DNA of 64,000 bases from G963678445 sp963678445 (lineage in GTDB: Bacteria > Hydrogenedentota > Hydrogenedentia > Hydrogenedentales > G963678445), in contig OY782877.1 in assembly GCA_963678445.1 (NCBI GenBank), positions 3,410,001 to 3,474,000 on the forward strand. Reading direction: 5' to 3'. The notes below the pieces were generated by a model, which did not search any database, had not been told where the DNA came from, and saw only the letters and a program-made list of their open reading frames with translations. Numbering within the stretch: position 1 is the first letter of the stretch; every line of letters begins with the position of its first letter. Below, in pieces: positions 17,104-25,074 of this stretch. A program made the position numbers and the translations under genes.

Positions 17104-19152
17104 ATGCAAAAGTCAGCTCTAACCGCGCGCATTACACGTTGGATAGGCTATGGAATGTGTTTTTTTGTTGCACTATCCGCCCATAGTGCCGATATGCCAA
17201 ACTCGTTGCGCAACGCGATTGCGCATGCAGTGGATACGGTAAAACCAGCCTTGGTCCGAATCCATGTCGTAGAAACCTATTATAGCGAAGGGCGGGAAAT
17301 GAAATTCGAGGCATCGGGAAGCGGTGTGGTAATTACAGCAGAAGGGCATGTAATTACCAATCATCACGTAGCAGGCCATGCCAAACAGTTGAAATGCACC
17401 TTTGCCAATAAGGAGGAGGTTGAGGCCGAATTGGTGGGTACCGATCCGCTGACGGATATTGCCGTGATTAAGCTATGCCCTGAAACACCGCGCACCTTCC
17501 CTGTGGTGGCATTCAGCGATTCAGCGCAGGTGAAAGTGGGCGATCATGTATTAGCCATGGGAAGCCCTCTGGCCTTGTCCCAGTCAGTTACCTTGGGGAT
17601 TGTAAGTAATACAGAGATGATCATGCCCGACTGGATCAGCCGTTATGGCGGCTTGGAGCAAGATGGTGAAGATGTTGGCGCGTTGGTGCGCTGGCTAGGT
17701 CATGATGCAGAAATTTTCGGCGGCAACTCTGGCGGCCCCTTGGTCAATCTACAAGGGGATATTATCGGGATCAACGAGATCAAGATGGGATTGAGTGGCG
17801 CTATTCCGGGCAATCTGGCTAAATCGGTAGCACATCAGCTCATGACGGAAGGAAAGGTGCGCCGCGCCTGGTTGGGCATGGAGGTGCAACCTCGCCTGAA
17901 GCATGCTGATGACATACAGGGGATACTGGTAAGCGGTGTCCTGGCTGGAGGACCTGCTGCATTGGCCGGGGTAGAGTCGGGTGACATCCTGCTTTCGATA
18001 AATGATCAGGCGGTAGACGTGCAATTTGCAGAACAGCTTCCCGATTTCAATCTCCTGGTATCGCAATTACCAATAGGTAAGCAGGTGAACTTGAAGCTGA
18101 TGCGAGCGGGGCAGGAACAAAACCTACAGGCCACCGTCCAGGAACGCGAGCCATATCAGGCCAAGCAATATGCCCTGAAACAGTGGGGATTGACCGTACG
18201 CGACATCTCGTATCTTATGGCAAAGGAAATGAAACGTCCCAATACCGAGGGCGTATTGGTTACCTCAGTCCGACCGGGAGGTCCTGCAGGCGATGCAAAG
18301 CCACTAATCATGGAAAAAGATGTTATCGTTGAAGTAGGTGGCAAAGCCGTAAAAAGCGTTTCTGATTTACAAAGTCTGACCGCAGACCTGACGCAAGATG
18401 CGACGGAACCTGTACCGCTTTTAACGTCATTTGAACGAAAAACGGGAGCGTATGTAACCGTAGTCAAAGTGGGTGTGAAGGAACAGGAAGATCCGGGGCT
18501 GGAGGTGAAAAAGGCGTGGTTGCCTGTGGATACGCAAGTAATTACACGGGACATTGCCGATCTTTTGGGCGACAAGAAACTGACCGGATTCCGGATTACA
18601 CAGGTGTATAAAGGGAGCACTGCGGAACAGGCCGGTTTACAGGTCGGCGACCTGATTTTGGCGGTGGATGGTGAAAAAATGACTGCCTCAGCACCCGAGC
18701 ATTACGAAGAACTTTCCGCCTGGATTCGCCAGTACCGTATCGGTGCCACCGCTGAATTAACAATCCAGCGGGCAGGGGCACAAAAGACCGTTTCGGTAGA
18801 ATTGGTACGCGCACCCAAACTGGCCCGCGAGATGAAAAAGTACCGGGATACGGATTTCGAATTCACGGTGCGAAATGTTACATTTTTTGATCGCGAAACC
18901 GAGCAGTGGAAGAAAGAGCAACATGGTGTATTGGTGGAACAGGTCAAACCAGGGGGCTGGGCTGCTTTGGGACAGTTGGCTATTTCTGACCTGATTCTCG
19001 CCGTAGATGATGCGGAGGTGCCCGATGTGACGGTAATGAAAACGGTGATGCAAGGTATCGCGCAAAATAAACCCAAAGCGGTTACCTTTAAAGTCTTACG
19101 CGGCATTCATACGTTTTACGTCGAGTTGGAACCCAAATGGAATGGCAAATAG
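17104..19152 (+). CDS. HtrA/DegP-type serine protease with four PDZ-like domains
   Basis: A 682-residue periplasmic protease. After a signal peptide (about residues 1-29, ending HSAD) comes a trypsin-like domain with an intact triad: H88 in VITNHHVAGHA, D118 in DPLTDIAVIKL, and S209 in FGGNSGGPLV. Four PDZ-like modules follow at roughly 257-347, 360-458, 485-575 and 590-682, each with a glycine-rich binding loop such as GDILLSINDQ or GDLILAVDGE. DegP and DegS normally have one or two, so this is an expanded form. A purine-rich GGAAAGGA site precedes the ATG. The gene overlaps no neighbour, but the next start is only 11 bases after its stop, so it is co-transcribed with the protease-like protein at 19164. 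Confidence 0.9.
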   Translation: MQKSALTARITRWIGYGMCFFVALSAHSADMPNSLRNAIAHAVDTVKPALVRIHVVETYYSEGREMKFEASGSGVVITAEGHVITNHHVAGHAKQLKCTFANKEEVEAELVGTDPLTDIAVIKLCPETPRTFPVVAFSDSAQVKVGDHVLAMGSPLALSQSVTLGIVSNTEMIMPDWISRYGGLEQDGEDVGALVRWLGHDAEIFGGNSGGPLVNLQGDIIGINEIKMGLSGAIPGNLAKSVAHQLMTEGKVRRAWLGMEVQPRLKHADDIQGILVSGVLAGGPAALAGVESGDILLSINDQAVDVQFAEQLPDFNLLVSQLPIGKQVNLKLMRAGQEQNLQATVQEREPYQAKQYALKQWGLTVRDISYLMAKEMKRPNTEGVLVTSVRPGGPAGDAKPLIMEKDVIVEVGGKAVKSVSDLQSLTADLTQDATEPVPLLTSFERKTGAYVTVVKVGVKEQEDPGLEVKKAWLPVDTQVITRDIADLLGDKKLTGFRITQVYKGSTAEQAGLQVGDLILAVDGEKMTASAPEHYEELSAWIRQYRIGATAELTIQRAGAQKTVSVELVRAPKLAREMKKYRDTDFEFTVRNVTFFDRETEQWKKEQHGVLVEQVKPGGWAALGQLAISDLILAVDDAEVPDVTVMKTVMQGIAQNKPKAVTFKVLRGIHTFYVELEPKWNGK

Positions 19153-19163
19153 AAGGACTTGAC

Positions 19164-20033
19164 ATGACTAGTTTTCAAAAACAAGGTTTTGTATGGATGA
19201 GCTGTGTGGCGTTGGTGTTATGTGCGGGCATGGCCGCTGCAGAGGAACTGGCTACGCAGGGACGGGCGGTGTTGGCGCAACACGAATCTTCCTTAGTTAC
19301 TGTTCAATTGGTAGTAAAACAAAAGTTTTCGATACTGGGTATGGGCGGCGAAGAGGATGAATCGAAACTAGAAGTTTTGGGAACCGTTATCGATCCAACA
19401 GGGCTCACGGTGATTTCATTGTCTGCCAGCGACCCCACAGCACTGCTGGGAAGTATGATGGGCGGCATGATGCCGGATGAGTTAAAGATGGATAGCTCTG
19501 TCGGAGATGTAAAAATCCTGCTGCCGGACCGCACCGAGGTAGAGGCGAGCGTGGTATTGCGAGACCGGGAACAAGATCTGGCCTTTGTTCGCCCTAAAGA
19601 AAAACCTGCACAGCCCTGGGCCTATGTCGATCTGAAAGATCAGGCACAGGCGCAGGTTTTGGACCCGATAGTCATGTTGACACGTATGCAACAAGTCGCC
19701 AATCGGGTTTCGGGGGCTTCGCTAGACAGAATACGCGCCGTGGTGGAAAAACCCCGCACGTTCTATGTATTGGAAACGAACTCTGCCCAAAGTATGCTGG
19801 GGGCACCGGTCTACACGTTGTCCAACAAGGTCCTGGGGATTTGCGTGATGCGCGCCATCAAAAGCACCGGAAGCGCTGGATGCTCTGGAATAATGTGCGA
19901 TTTGATGGGTGCGATGAACAACATGGCGGTAATCGTATGCACAGCAGAGGATGTGCTTCAATCAGCAGAGCAAGCGCCCGCCTTTGATGAAAACGCAAAT
20001 GCTACGCCGAAAGCAGAGGAGAGTGGAAAGTGA
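19164..20033 (+). CDS. Trypsin-like-fold protein lacking catalytic His and Ser (putative pseudoprotease)
   Basis: A 289-residue exported protein (signal peptide MTSFQKQGFVWMSCVALVLCAGMAAA). Its layout follows the protease domain of the preceding HtrA gene. LGTVIDPTGLTVISLSA stands where GVVITAEGHVITNHHVA carries the catalytic His. DREQDLAFVRP keeps the Asp position. QSMLGAPVYTLSNKVLGICV stands where GNSGGPLVNLQGDIIGIN carries the Ser; here Leu replaces Ser. There is no PDZ domain. The start is ATG 19164, with AGAAGGA upstream and 11 bases after the HtrA stop. A role as a regulator or partner of the active HtrA is an inference from position and from loss of the catalytic residues. The alignment is by eye. 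Confidence 0.65.
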   Translation: MTSFQKQGFVWMSCVALVLCAGMAAAEELATQGRAVLAQHESSLVTVQLVVKQKFSILGMGGEEDESKLEVLGTVIDPTGLTVISLSASDPTALLGSMMGGMMPDELKMDSSVGDVKILLPDRTEVEASVVLRDREQDLAFVRPKEKPAQPWAYVDLKDQAQAQVLDPIVMLTRMQQVANRVSGASLDRIRAVVEKPRTFYVLETNSAQSMLGAPVYTLSNKVLGICVMRAIKSTGSAGCSGIMCDLMGAMNNMAVIVCTAEDVLQSAEQAPAFDENANATPKAEESGK

Positions 20034-20050
20034 ATGTGACGCGGGGAACT

Positions 20051-20944
20051 ATGAAAATATTTTGGATATGTCTTGCAATGGCGAGTTTACTGGCAGGTTT
20101 CAGTTGTGCTGCGGATAAATCACCGTTAACAGGTGAAACCGTCCCCCTTTGGGAGGGAAAAGCACCATTGGCGCGAGGGACCGATGCGGAGGATACGCCT
20201 ACGTTGACGCGCTACTTTCCAGATCCCGATAAAGCATCGGGCACCGCTGTAGTAATTTGCCCCGGTGGCGGATACGGTCACCTCGCTTTAGGGCATGAAG
20301 GCGAAGCCGTCGCGCAATGGTTGCTAGATGAAGGCATTGCGGCCTTTGTACTGCAATACCGCCATGCCCCCCGGTACCGTCACCCCGCCCCCCTCACCGA
20401 CGCACAACGTGCACTACGCACCGTGCGCGCACATGCAGAAGAATGGGGTATTCGACCAGATTGCATCGGCATACTCGGTTTCTCCGCAGGCGGACATCTG
20501 ACCGCAACAGCCGGCACCCAATTTGAACCGGGCGATGCAACGGCCTCCGATCCTATCGAACGCGTCAGTTCTCGGCCCGACTTTTTGGTGCTTGTCTACC
20601 CCGTAATTACCCTGGAATCGCCCTACACCCACATGGGCTCACGAAATAATCTCCTTGGACGACTCGCTAAAAAAGACGAAATCACCTTCATGAGTGCTGA
20701 AAACCGGGTCACAAAAGATACCCCCCCGGCTTTTCTGGTACATGGCGATGAAGATACGGCTGTGCCCGCAGAAAACACCATCCTGTTTTACTCCGCACTG
20801 CGCAAAAAAGGCGTCCAGGGAAGTGAAATCCACTTGTATAAAAAAGGCCCGCACGGCTTCGGCCTTGGCACGGGCGATCCGGTGCTTTCCACCTGGCCCA
20901 CCCACTGTATCGCATGGTTACGCGGTCTGGGAAAATTAAAATAG
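20051..20944 (+). CDS. Secreted alpha/beta-hydrolase (carbohydrate-esterase-like)
   Basis: A 297-residue hydrolase with an export signal (MKIFWICLAMASLLAGFSCAAD). The alpha/beta-hydrolase oxyanion-hole region is VICPGGGYGHLALGHEGEAVAQWL, the nucleophile elbow is GFSAGG, the acid is in HGDEDTAVP and the His in GPHGFG. The PGGGY form and overall length match the family that includes acetyl-xylan-esterase-like enzymes (BD-FAE group), often found beside carbohydrate-processing genes. The substrate is unproven. ATG 20051 has CGGGGA close upstream. A GTG at 20030 overlaps the previous stop (GTGA) and is the alternative start, adding seven residues. It closes the three-gene protease operon. Confidence 0.8.
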   Translation: MKIFWICLAMASLLAGFSCAADKSPLTGETVPLWEGKAPLARGTDAEDTPTLTRYFPDPDKASGTAVVICPGGGYGHLALGHEGEAVAQWLLDEGIAAFVLQYRHAPRYRHPAPLTDAQRALRTVRAHAEEWGIRPDCIGILGFSAGGHLTATAGTQFEPGDATASDPIERVSSRPDFLVLVYPVITLESPYTHMGSRNNLLGRLAKKDEITFMSAENRVTKDTPPAFLVHGDEDTAVPAENTILFYSALRKKGVQGSEIHLYKKGPHGFGLGTGDPVLSTWPTHCIAWLRGLGKLK

Positions 20945-20973
20945 TGTATTTTTCGCATGAAGTATAAAGGGTA

Positions 20974-21002
20974 TTGCCTAAAAAACATGCCTGTGTTATA
21001 CT
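20974..21002 (+). promoter_or_regulatory. Sigma-70-type promoter
   Basis: TTGCCT (20974-20979), exactly 17 bases, then TATACT (20997-21002), with TG one base before the -10 (extended -10 form). It would give a leader of about 95 bases for the 72-residue protein at 21105. The segment also carries the CCTAAAAAA...GTGTTATACT motif seen elsewhere in the window. Confidence 0.65.
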
Positions 21003-21104
21003 ACGCTATCGTAAGCTTCTCTTGCCCAACGGAAGACAGGTGTACTGTTTTTGGCGGGGCAAATTGTACCTGATTTCTATACAATAAGGGAGTTTTGTGA
21101 GGCG

Positions 21105-21323
21105 ATGGCACGAAAAATCTGGCGGTATACATTAAAAAATCAAGAACAGGCGCTCTGGGATAATGAGGAGATGAAGGGTTGGCGTGAGGCGATGGAGGCA
21201 TGTGTGGAAGATGAAGCACGCGAAGCGGGTAGTAAAAAGTATGTCCTCTACAATCAGGAGGAAGACATCATTGCCAAAGGCGAGGTGCGAAAACTTCCGG
21301 AGTTAGAGACGGTAACACCGTAG
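21105..21323 (+). CDS. Small unknown charged protein (72 aa)
   Basis: The product is not recognised. It begins MARKIWRYTLKNQ and is rich in Glu, Lys and Arg, with no membrane segment. A central helix-like stretch (EMKGWREAMEACVEDEAREAG) is followed by a short beta-like part (KKYVLYNQEEDIIAKGEVRK). It is supported as a real gene by a good promoter about 100 bases upstream, a purine-rich GTGAGGCG before the ATG, and a strong intrinsic terminator 64 bases after its stop. It is therefore an independent one-gene transcript. Confidence 0.6.
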   Translation: MARKIWRYTLKNQEQALWDNEEMKGWREAMEACVEDEAREAGSKKYVLYNQEEDIIAKGEVRKLPELETVTP

Positions 21324-21386
21324 AATGCCTTCATCACCCCAAAAACACTTGTTCTTGTAGGGTTTTCTACCGAGAACTACTAAATT

Positions 21387-21414
21387 CCGGCGAGTTACCT
21401 CGCCGGTTTTTTTT
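21387..21414 (+). terminator. Strong intrinsic terminator
   Basis: Perfect 8-bp GC-rich stem CCGGCGAG/CTCGCCGG with a 4-base loop followed by eight T residues. It ends the 72-residue-protein transcript. Confidence 0.9.
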
Positions 21415-21594
21415 ATGGACGGTCGCAGTCGCTGCTTTACATGATGAATCCTCGATGTTATTTGGCAAGTGTCATTGGATGTTGGAAATTTCAGATGCTC
21501 CAAGGTATAAATTCATACTGTCTCTGTCCCGGAAAGACAACCATTTTGTGCAAATTCCTTGCTGAGCAGGGCCTCTCAAAGTAGGAGAAAAATT

Positions 21595-22545
21595 GTGAGA
21601 AAAGGGTGTTGTTGCGGATGCTTGGTGCTACTAGTGCTACTCATAGGGTGGACGGGGATCGGCATTTATTTTGCCGGACAGTATATGGATCTATGGGTGG
21701 CGGCGGAACGGGTGGATACACTGGCCTATGTCGGGGAGGCACCCGCAGTAATGGTGCGTATACAGCCTGACCTTCCGGAAGTAACCTCGATTTTGACGGA
21801 AGGATTCAATGGAATGTCGCCAGAGTGGCTTTTGCCTTACGAAGCCACACTTGCCCTCATACCTGCATTAGAAAAACAGGAGGTCGATGTAATGCTGGCG
21901 ACAAGCCTGCGGCGCTTTTTAGGGTTTCTGAAACTTTGTCTGCAATCTGACGAGGGACAGACCGCGCTCAAAGATTTGGATTTGGATTGGAGAACAACCA
22001 AACAGGATGGGCTCCTTGTCCTGAAAACACAGAAACCGATTGACGAGGCCGTTTGTACGCAGGTGCAGTCGGTGTGGCCACAACCACGCCCGGGAAGCTG
22101 GGCTGGGGAGGGGACGCACTTCCTGGAGTTGGTGCTGGATAATCGGGGCGGTGGCGTAATGCTGGCGCTGGACCCGTTTTTGGTCGCGCGTGAGGCGGAC
22201 CCCAATGAGATTGTAGTAATGAAGGCCCCCTTTGATCTGGAAGGCGCAGGACGATTGCCCGGACTGTTCAAACGCTTAAATGGACTTCGGTTTTATATGG
22301 ACTTGACGGGTCCTGACGAAGCCCAATGCCATGTTGATTCGGAATGTCGTGACGCCCAAGCCGCTGAAACACTGTTGTTTTTCCTGTTTACCCTACGCGA
22401 TGCGGTGTACCGGGCACTGGTGGAACAGGACATCGCCTTTGAGGGACGACTAGTGCGTGATGGGAATCGAGTAAAAGGGACGTATACGATACGAGGATAT
22501 CGCGCCCCCCTTATTGAAGCGCTCCAAACGAGAACAAATGGCTGA
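21595..22545 (+). CDS. Unknown membrane-anchored protein (316 aa)
   Basis: The function is not recognised. The N-terminus is unusual: MRKGCCCGCLVLLVLLIGW, four cysteines in five residues directly before a single transmembrane helix (about residues 9-30). The rest is a soluble, presumably periplasmic domain rich in Leu, Asp and Glu with no catalytic motif that I can name. The start is GTG 21595 with TAGGAGA six bases upstream; an in-frame TTG at 21559 has none. The GH3 gene starts 39 bases after its stop, so the two probably form an operon and may act together. Confidence 0.6.
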   Translation: MRKGCCCGCLVLLVLLIGWTGIGIYFAGQYMDLWVAAERVDTLAYVGEAPAVMVRIQPDLPEVTSILTEGFNGMSPEWLLPYEATLALIPALEKQEVDVMLATSLRRFLGFLKLCLQSDEGQTALKDLDLDWRTTKQDGLLVLKTQKPIDEAVCTQVQSVWPQPRPGSWAGEGTHFLELVLDNRGGGVMLALDPFLVAREADPNEIVVMKAPFDLEGAGRLPGLFKRLNGLRFYMDLTGPDEAQCHVDSECRDAQAAETLLFFLFTLRDAVYRALVEQDIAFEGRLVRDGNRVKGTYTIRGYRAPLIEALQTRTNG

Positions 22546-22584
22546 GTAGAAAGCGCGTATACGCGTTGCAGAGGGAGAAATACC

Positions 22585-24405
22585 GTGTTTTTTCTGACAA
22601 GAACATGTTGCTTTGTTGGGATAGCTTTGACGTTGCTCAACGGAATCCCCCAGGCGCAGGAAGCGATGGAAGCCGCTGAAACGCTGGTTAACGAGCAAAC
22701 GACAACCCCATCGGTGTCAGTGTCGACCGATACGGCGTTAGAAGAAAAACTTCGTGCGATTGTCGCCAAACTGAGCCTGCGCCAAAAAGTTATGCAGATG
22801 CATACGATGGGCTATCCAGGTATAACACTGGGCGAAGAGATGAAGACGCTGATCGAGGAAGACTGTATTGGCGGGTTTTTCCTACAAGTGCTGTCCAATT
22901 TCACTTTCCCCGAAGAATGTGGCGCATTAACGTCCACCCTACAACAGTGCGCTCTGCAAAGCACGCATGGCGTCCCCCTCTTTCTGGCCATGGATATGGA
23001 GGGCGGCGTGGCAGCGCCACTGCATTACATGCTAGGGGCAACCCCAACACCGGGTAACATGGCATTGGGGGCATCGGGTCGTGAACAGGATGCGTACGCG
23101 GCCTATAACGCAATAGGCTCTGAAATGCGTCTATGTGGCGCGAATCTAAACTACGCGCCCGCTGTTGATGTATTGACGGAACCTAAAAACCCCGATTACA
23201 CCGTGCGCAGCTTCAGCGGCAGCACGGCAATAAACGCCGTCATGGCGCAAGGCGCGGTACGTGGACTGCAAGAGGCCAACGTTATAGCGTGTGTGAAGCA
23301 TTTCCCAGGTTTGGCCTGTTACGCTGAAGACACACACCGTGCTGCACCGCATATTACGTGGGATGAAGCGACCTTGTGGAAAGACGACTTTGCCCATTGG
23401 CGCGCGGCGATTACAGCAGGCGCAGACATGATTATGACTTGTCACGCCTATGTGGATGTCTGGGATATCGAATACCCTGTAACACTGTCCAAAAAGATTC
23501 TCCAGGGCGTGCTGCGCGAAAAATTGCAGTATAACGGCGTCATTCTGACGGATTCGATGGGAATGGGCGCCATAGGTAAGAATTGGGAATCGGGAGAGGC
23601 CGCCGTACTGGCTGTGAAAGCCGGTTGCGATCGTATTCTGCAGGTATCCCGAGACCTGGATGGGTTACGCACACGGGTCGATGCGATCATGGCTGCCGTG
23701 CAAAGGGGTGAAATTCCCGAAAGCCAGATTGACGCATCCGTCTTGCGCACCCTCCGTCTAAAAGCCAAATACGGTTTATTTACAAACCCGCTCGCCGCTT
23801 CTCCACACGCGATTGCAACGGGGATGGGCAGCCCGGCGCGCGTAGCGGCCAATAAACGCGCCGCCTTGAACGGTGTAGTCCTACTGAGACAAGAGGCGGG
23901 GGTATTGCCATTGCCGAAAGAAGGGAAAAAAATCCTTGTGATTTGCCCCCCCTCCTCCATAACCCGTGCCGGTAAAGGGAAAGAAGTAATGCCTTTGGGA
24001 TATACCTTGGGATACAAGGTACAAGAGAAGGTAGCGGATGCGACAGAGGTCTTCGTAGACACGGTGCCAACGGGACATCAGGTAGCGTATGCCCTGCGAA
24101 AAGCACAAGAGGCCGAAATCATAGTAGTCGGTCAATTGCTGGCGATACAATCCCCTTCGCAGGTGGATTTCCTGCATCAGGTGCTTGCCTTGGACAAACC
24201 CGTGATTATCATCAATATGGGGGTCGCCTCCGATATTGCCCTCTTCCCTGAAGCAAAAACCGTCCTCGCAGCCAACAGCCCCGCACCGATATCTATTTCA
24301 GCCGCCGTAGACGTGCTTTTCGGCGAAGCGCAACCCGGCGGAAAACTACCCATGTCGGCAGGTAAAAACTACCCTATCGGCTTTGAAAGCCAACAAATCC
24401 GCTGA
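22585..24405 (+). CDS. Secreted GH3 glycoside hydrolase (NagZ-like beta-N-acetylhexosaminidase type)
   Basis: A 606-residue protein with a signal peptide (MFFLTRTCCFVGIALTLLNGIPQAQ). The GH3 N-terminal barrel has VKHFPG at 238-242, an EDTH dyad like the Asp-His pair used as general acid/base by NagZ-type enzymes, and the nucleophile D323 in TDSMGMGAI. A C-terminal GH3 domain follows (GVVLLRQEAGVLPLPKEGKKILVICPP ... GKLPMS). The DTH motif favours a beta-N-acetylglucosaminidase over a beta-glucosidase, but the C-terminal domain is absent in classical NagZ. It probably trims peptidoglycan or other amino-sugar glycans outside the cytoplasm. GTG start with GAGGGA upstream; a terminator follows at 24438. 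Confidence 0.85.
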   Translation: MFFLTRTCCFVGIALTLLNGIPQAQEAMEAAETLVNEQTTTPSVSVSTDTALEEKLRAIVAKLSLRQKVMQMHTMGYPGITLGEEMKTLIEEDCIGGFFLQVLSNFTFPEECGALTSTLQQCALQSTHGVPLFLAMDMEGGVAAPLHYMLGATPTPGNMALGASGREQDAYAAYNAIGSEMRLCGANLNYAPAVDVLTEPKNPDYTVRSFSGSTAINAVMAQGAVRGLQEANVIACVKHFPGLACYAEDTHRAAPHITWDEATLWKDDFAHWRAAITAGADMIMTCHAYVDVWDIEYPVTLSKKILQGVLREKLQYNGVILTDSMGMGAIGKNWESGEAAVLAVKAGCDRILQVSRDLDGLRTRVDAIMAAVQRGEIPESQIDASVLRTLRLKAKYGLFTNPLAASPHAIATGMGSPARVAANKRAALNGVVLLRQEAGVLPLPKEGKKILVICPPSSITRAGKGKEVMPLGYTLGYKVQEKVADATEVFVDTVPTGHQVAYALRKAQEAEIIVVGQLLAIQSPSQVDFLHQVLALDKPVIIINMGVASDIALFPEAKTVLAANSPAPISISAAVDVLFGEAQPGGKLPMSAGKNYPIGFESQQIR

Positions 24406-24437
24406 TTAACACCCCATTACCTATATAACCTATATAA

Positions 24438-24480
24438 AACGAGAGGTACGTTACTTTTGCCAGGAAACGTATCTCTCGTT
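24438..24480 (+). terminator. Hairpin after the GH3 gene
   Basis: Fifteen-base arms (24438-24452 and 24466-24480, AACGAGAGGTACGTT against AACGTATCTCTCGTT) pair with a single G-U. A T-rich stretch (TTGTTCTTT) follows. Confidence 0.75.
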
Positions 24481-24597
24481 TGTTCTTTACAGCGAATTAT
24501 GGCGTTCTATCAGACTTGAGAGTCGCAGCCCTCCTGCTCCTGAATCCTTAGACGCCCAAGTATTCAACGACACGCTATCCCCCTTATACAAAGGCGA

Positions 24598-24738
24598 TTA
24601 TTCATCCAGATCAAGCAAACGCACGGGGGTAGCCGAGTCATAAAAACCAAAGATAAATGCCCCTGCAGCAATGATAGACAATACAGCAGCCATGATGACA
24701 TTGATCATGGAGTCGACAATCTCTATTCCTGTATACAT
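24598..24738 (-). CDS. 46-aa single-span membrane peptide
   Basis: A short frame on the minus strand with a very good ribosome site (GGAAAGGA nine bases before the ATG at 24738). It encodes one hydrophobic helix, MINVIMAAVLSIIAAGAFIFGFY (about residues 11-33), followed by a short acidic tail ending LLDLDE. No homologue is recognised. Small residues within the helix (Ala/Gly) would suit packing against another membrane protein. It stands alone between the GH3 gene and a pair of dispersed elements. Confidence 0.55.
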   Translation of the reverse strand: MYTGIEIVDSMINVIMAAVLSIIAAGAFIFGFYDSATPVRLLDLDE

Positions 24739-24875
24739 GATTATATTCCTTTCCGCTTTTACCTATGCTGTGTAGACGCTAAGCCCCCATACCTTGTACT
24801 ACGTCCACGTCGCTCTTTATACGCATTATAGTAGCGTGTTTAGCTTGTAATGGCAACAATGTTCTTGTATCTTTA

Positions 24876-24970
24876 GTGACGGATACTGCAAAAGTTGTTA
24901 TAAAAACAAATTTTTTACTGTGTTCACGCACGGGCAGGCCCCTATCTCTTGCTTGTGGTCGCTGGACCAC
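24876..24970 (+). repeat. Dispersed TTTA element, copy F1
   Basis: 95 bases from GTGACGG to GCTGGACCAC, flanked on both sides by TTTA (24872-24875 and 24971-24974), as expected for a 4-bp target duplication. The central part is diverged but CTTGTGGTCGCTGGACCAC is close to the consensus. Confidence 0.85.
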
Positions 24971-24974
24971 TTTA

Positions 24975-25034
24975 GTAACTAAAATCTGAAACGCTGTCAT
25001 AAAAAACAAAAACATGTTTGGACCTGGTCATCAA
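24975..25034 (+). repeat. Dispersed TTTA element, partial copy F2 in tandem
   Basis: It begins directly after the TTTA that ends copy F1 with GTAACTAAAATCTGAAACGCTGTCATAAAA broken only by small changes, and fades after GGACCTGGTC. The same head-to-tail arrangement occurs with copies D/E. The rest of 24739-25074 holds no gene. Confidence 0.65.
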
Positions 25035-25074
25035 ATGAATCCTCCGGATTCCGTCGATAGCCCTAAGGACAACT

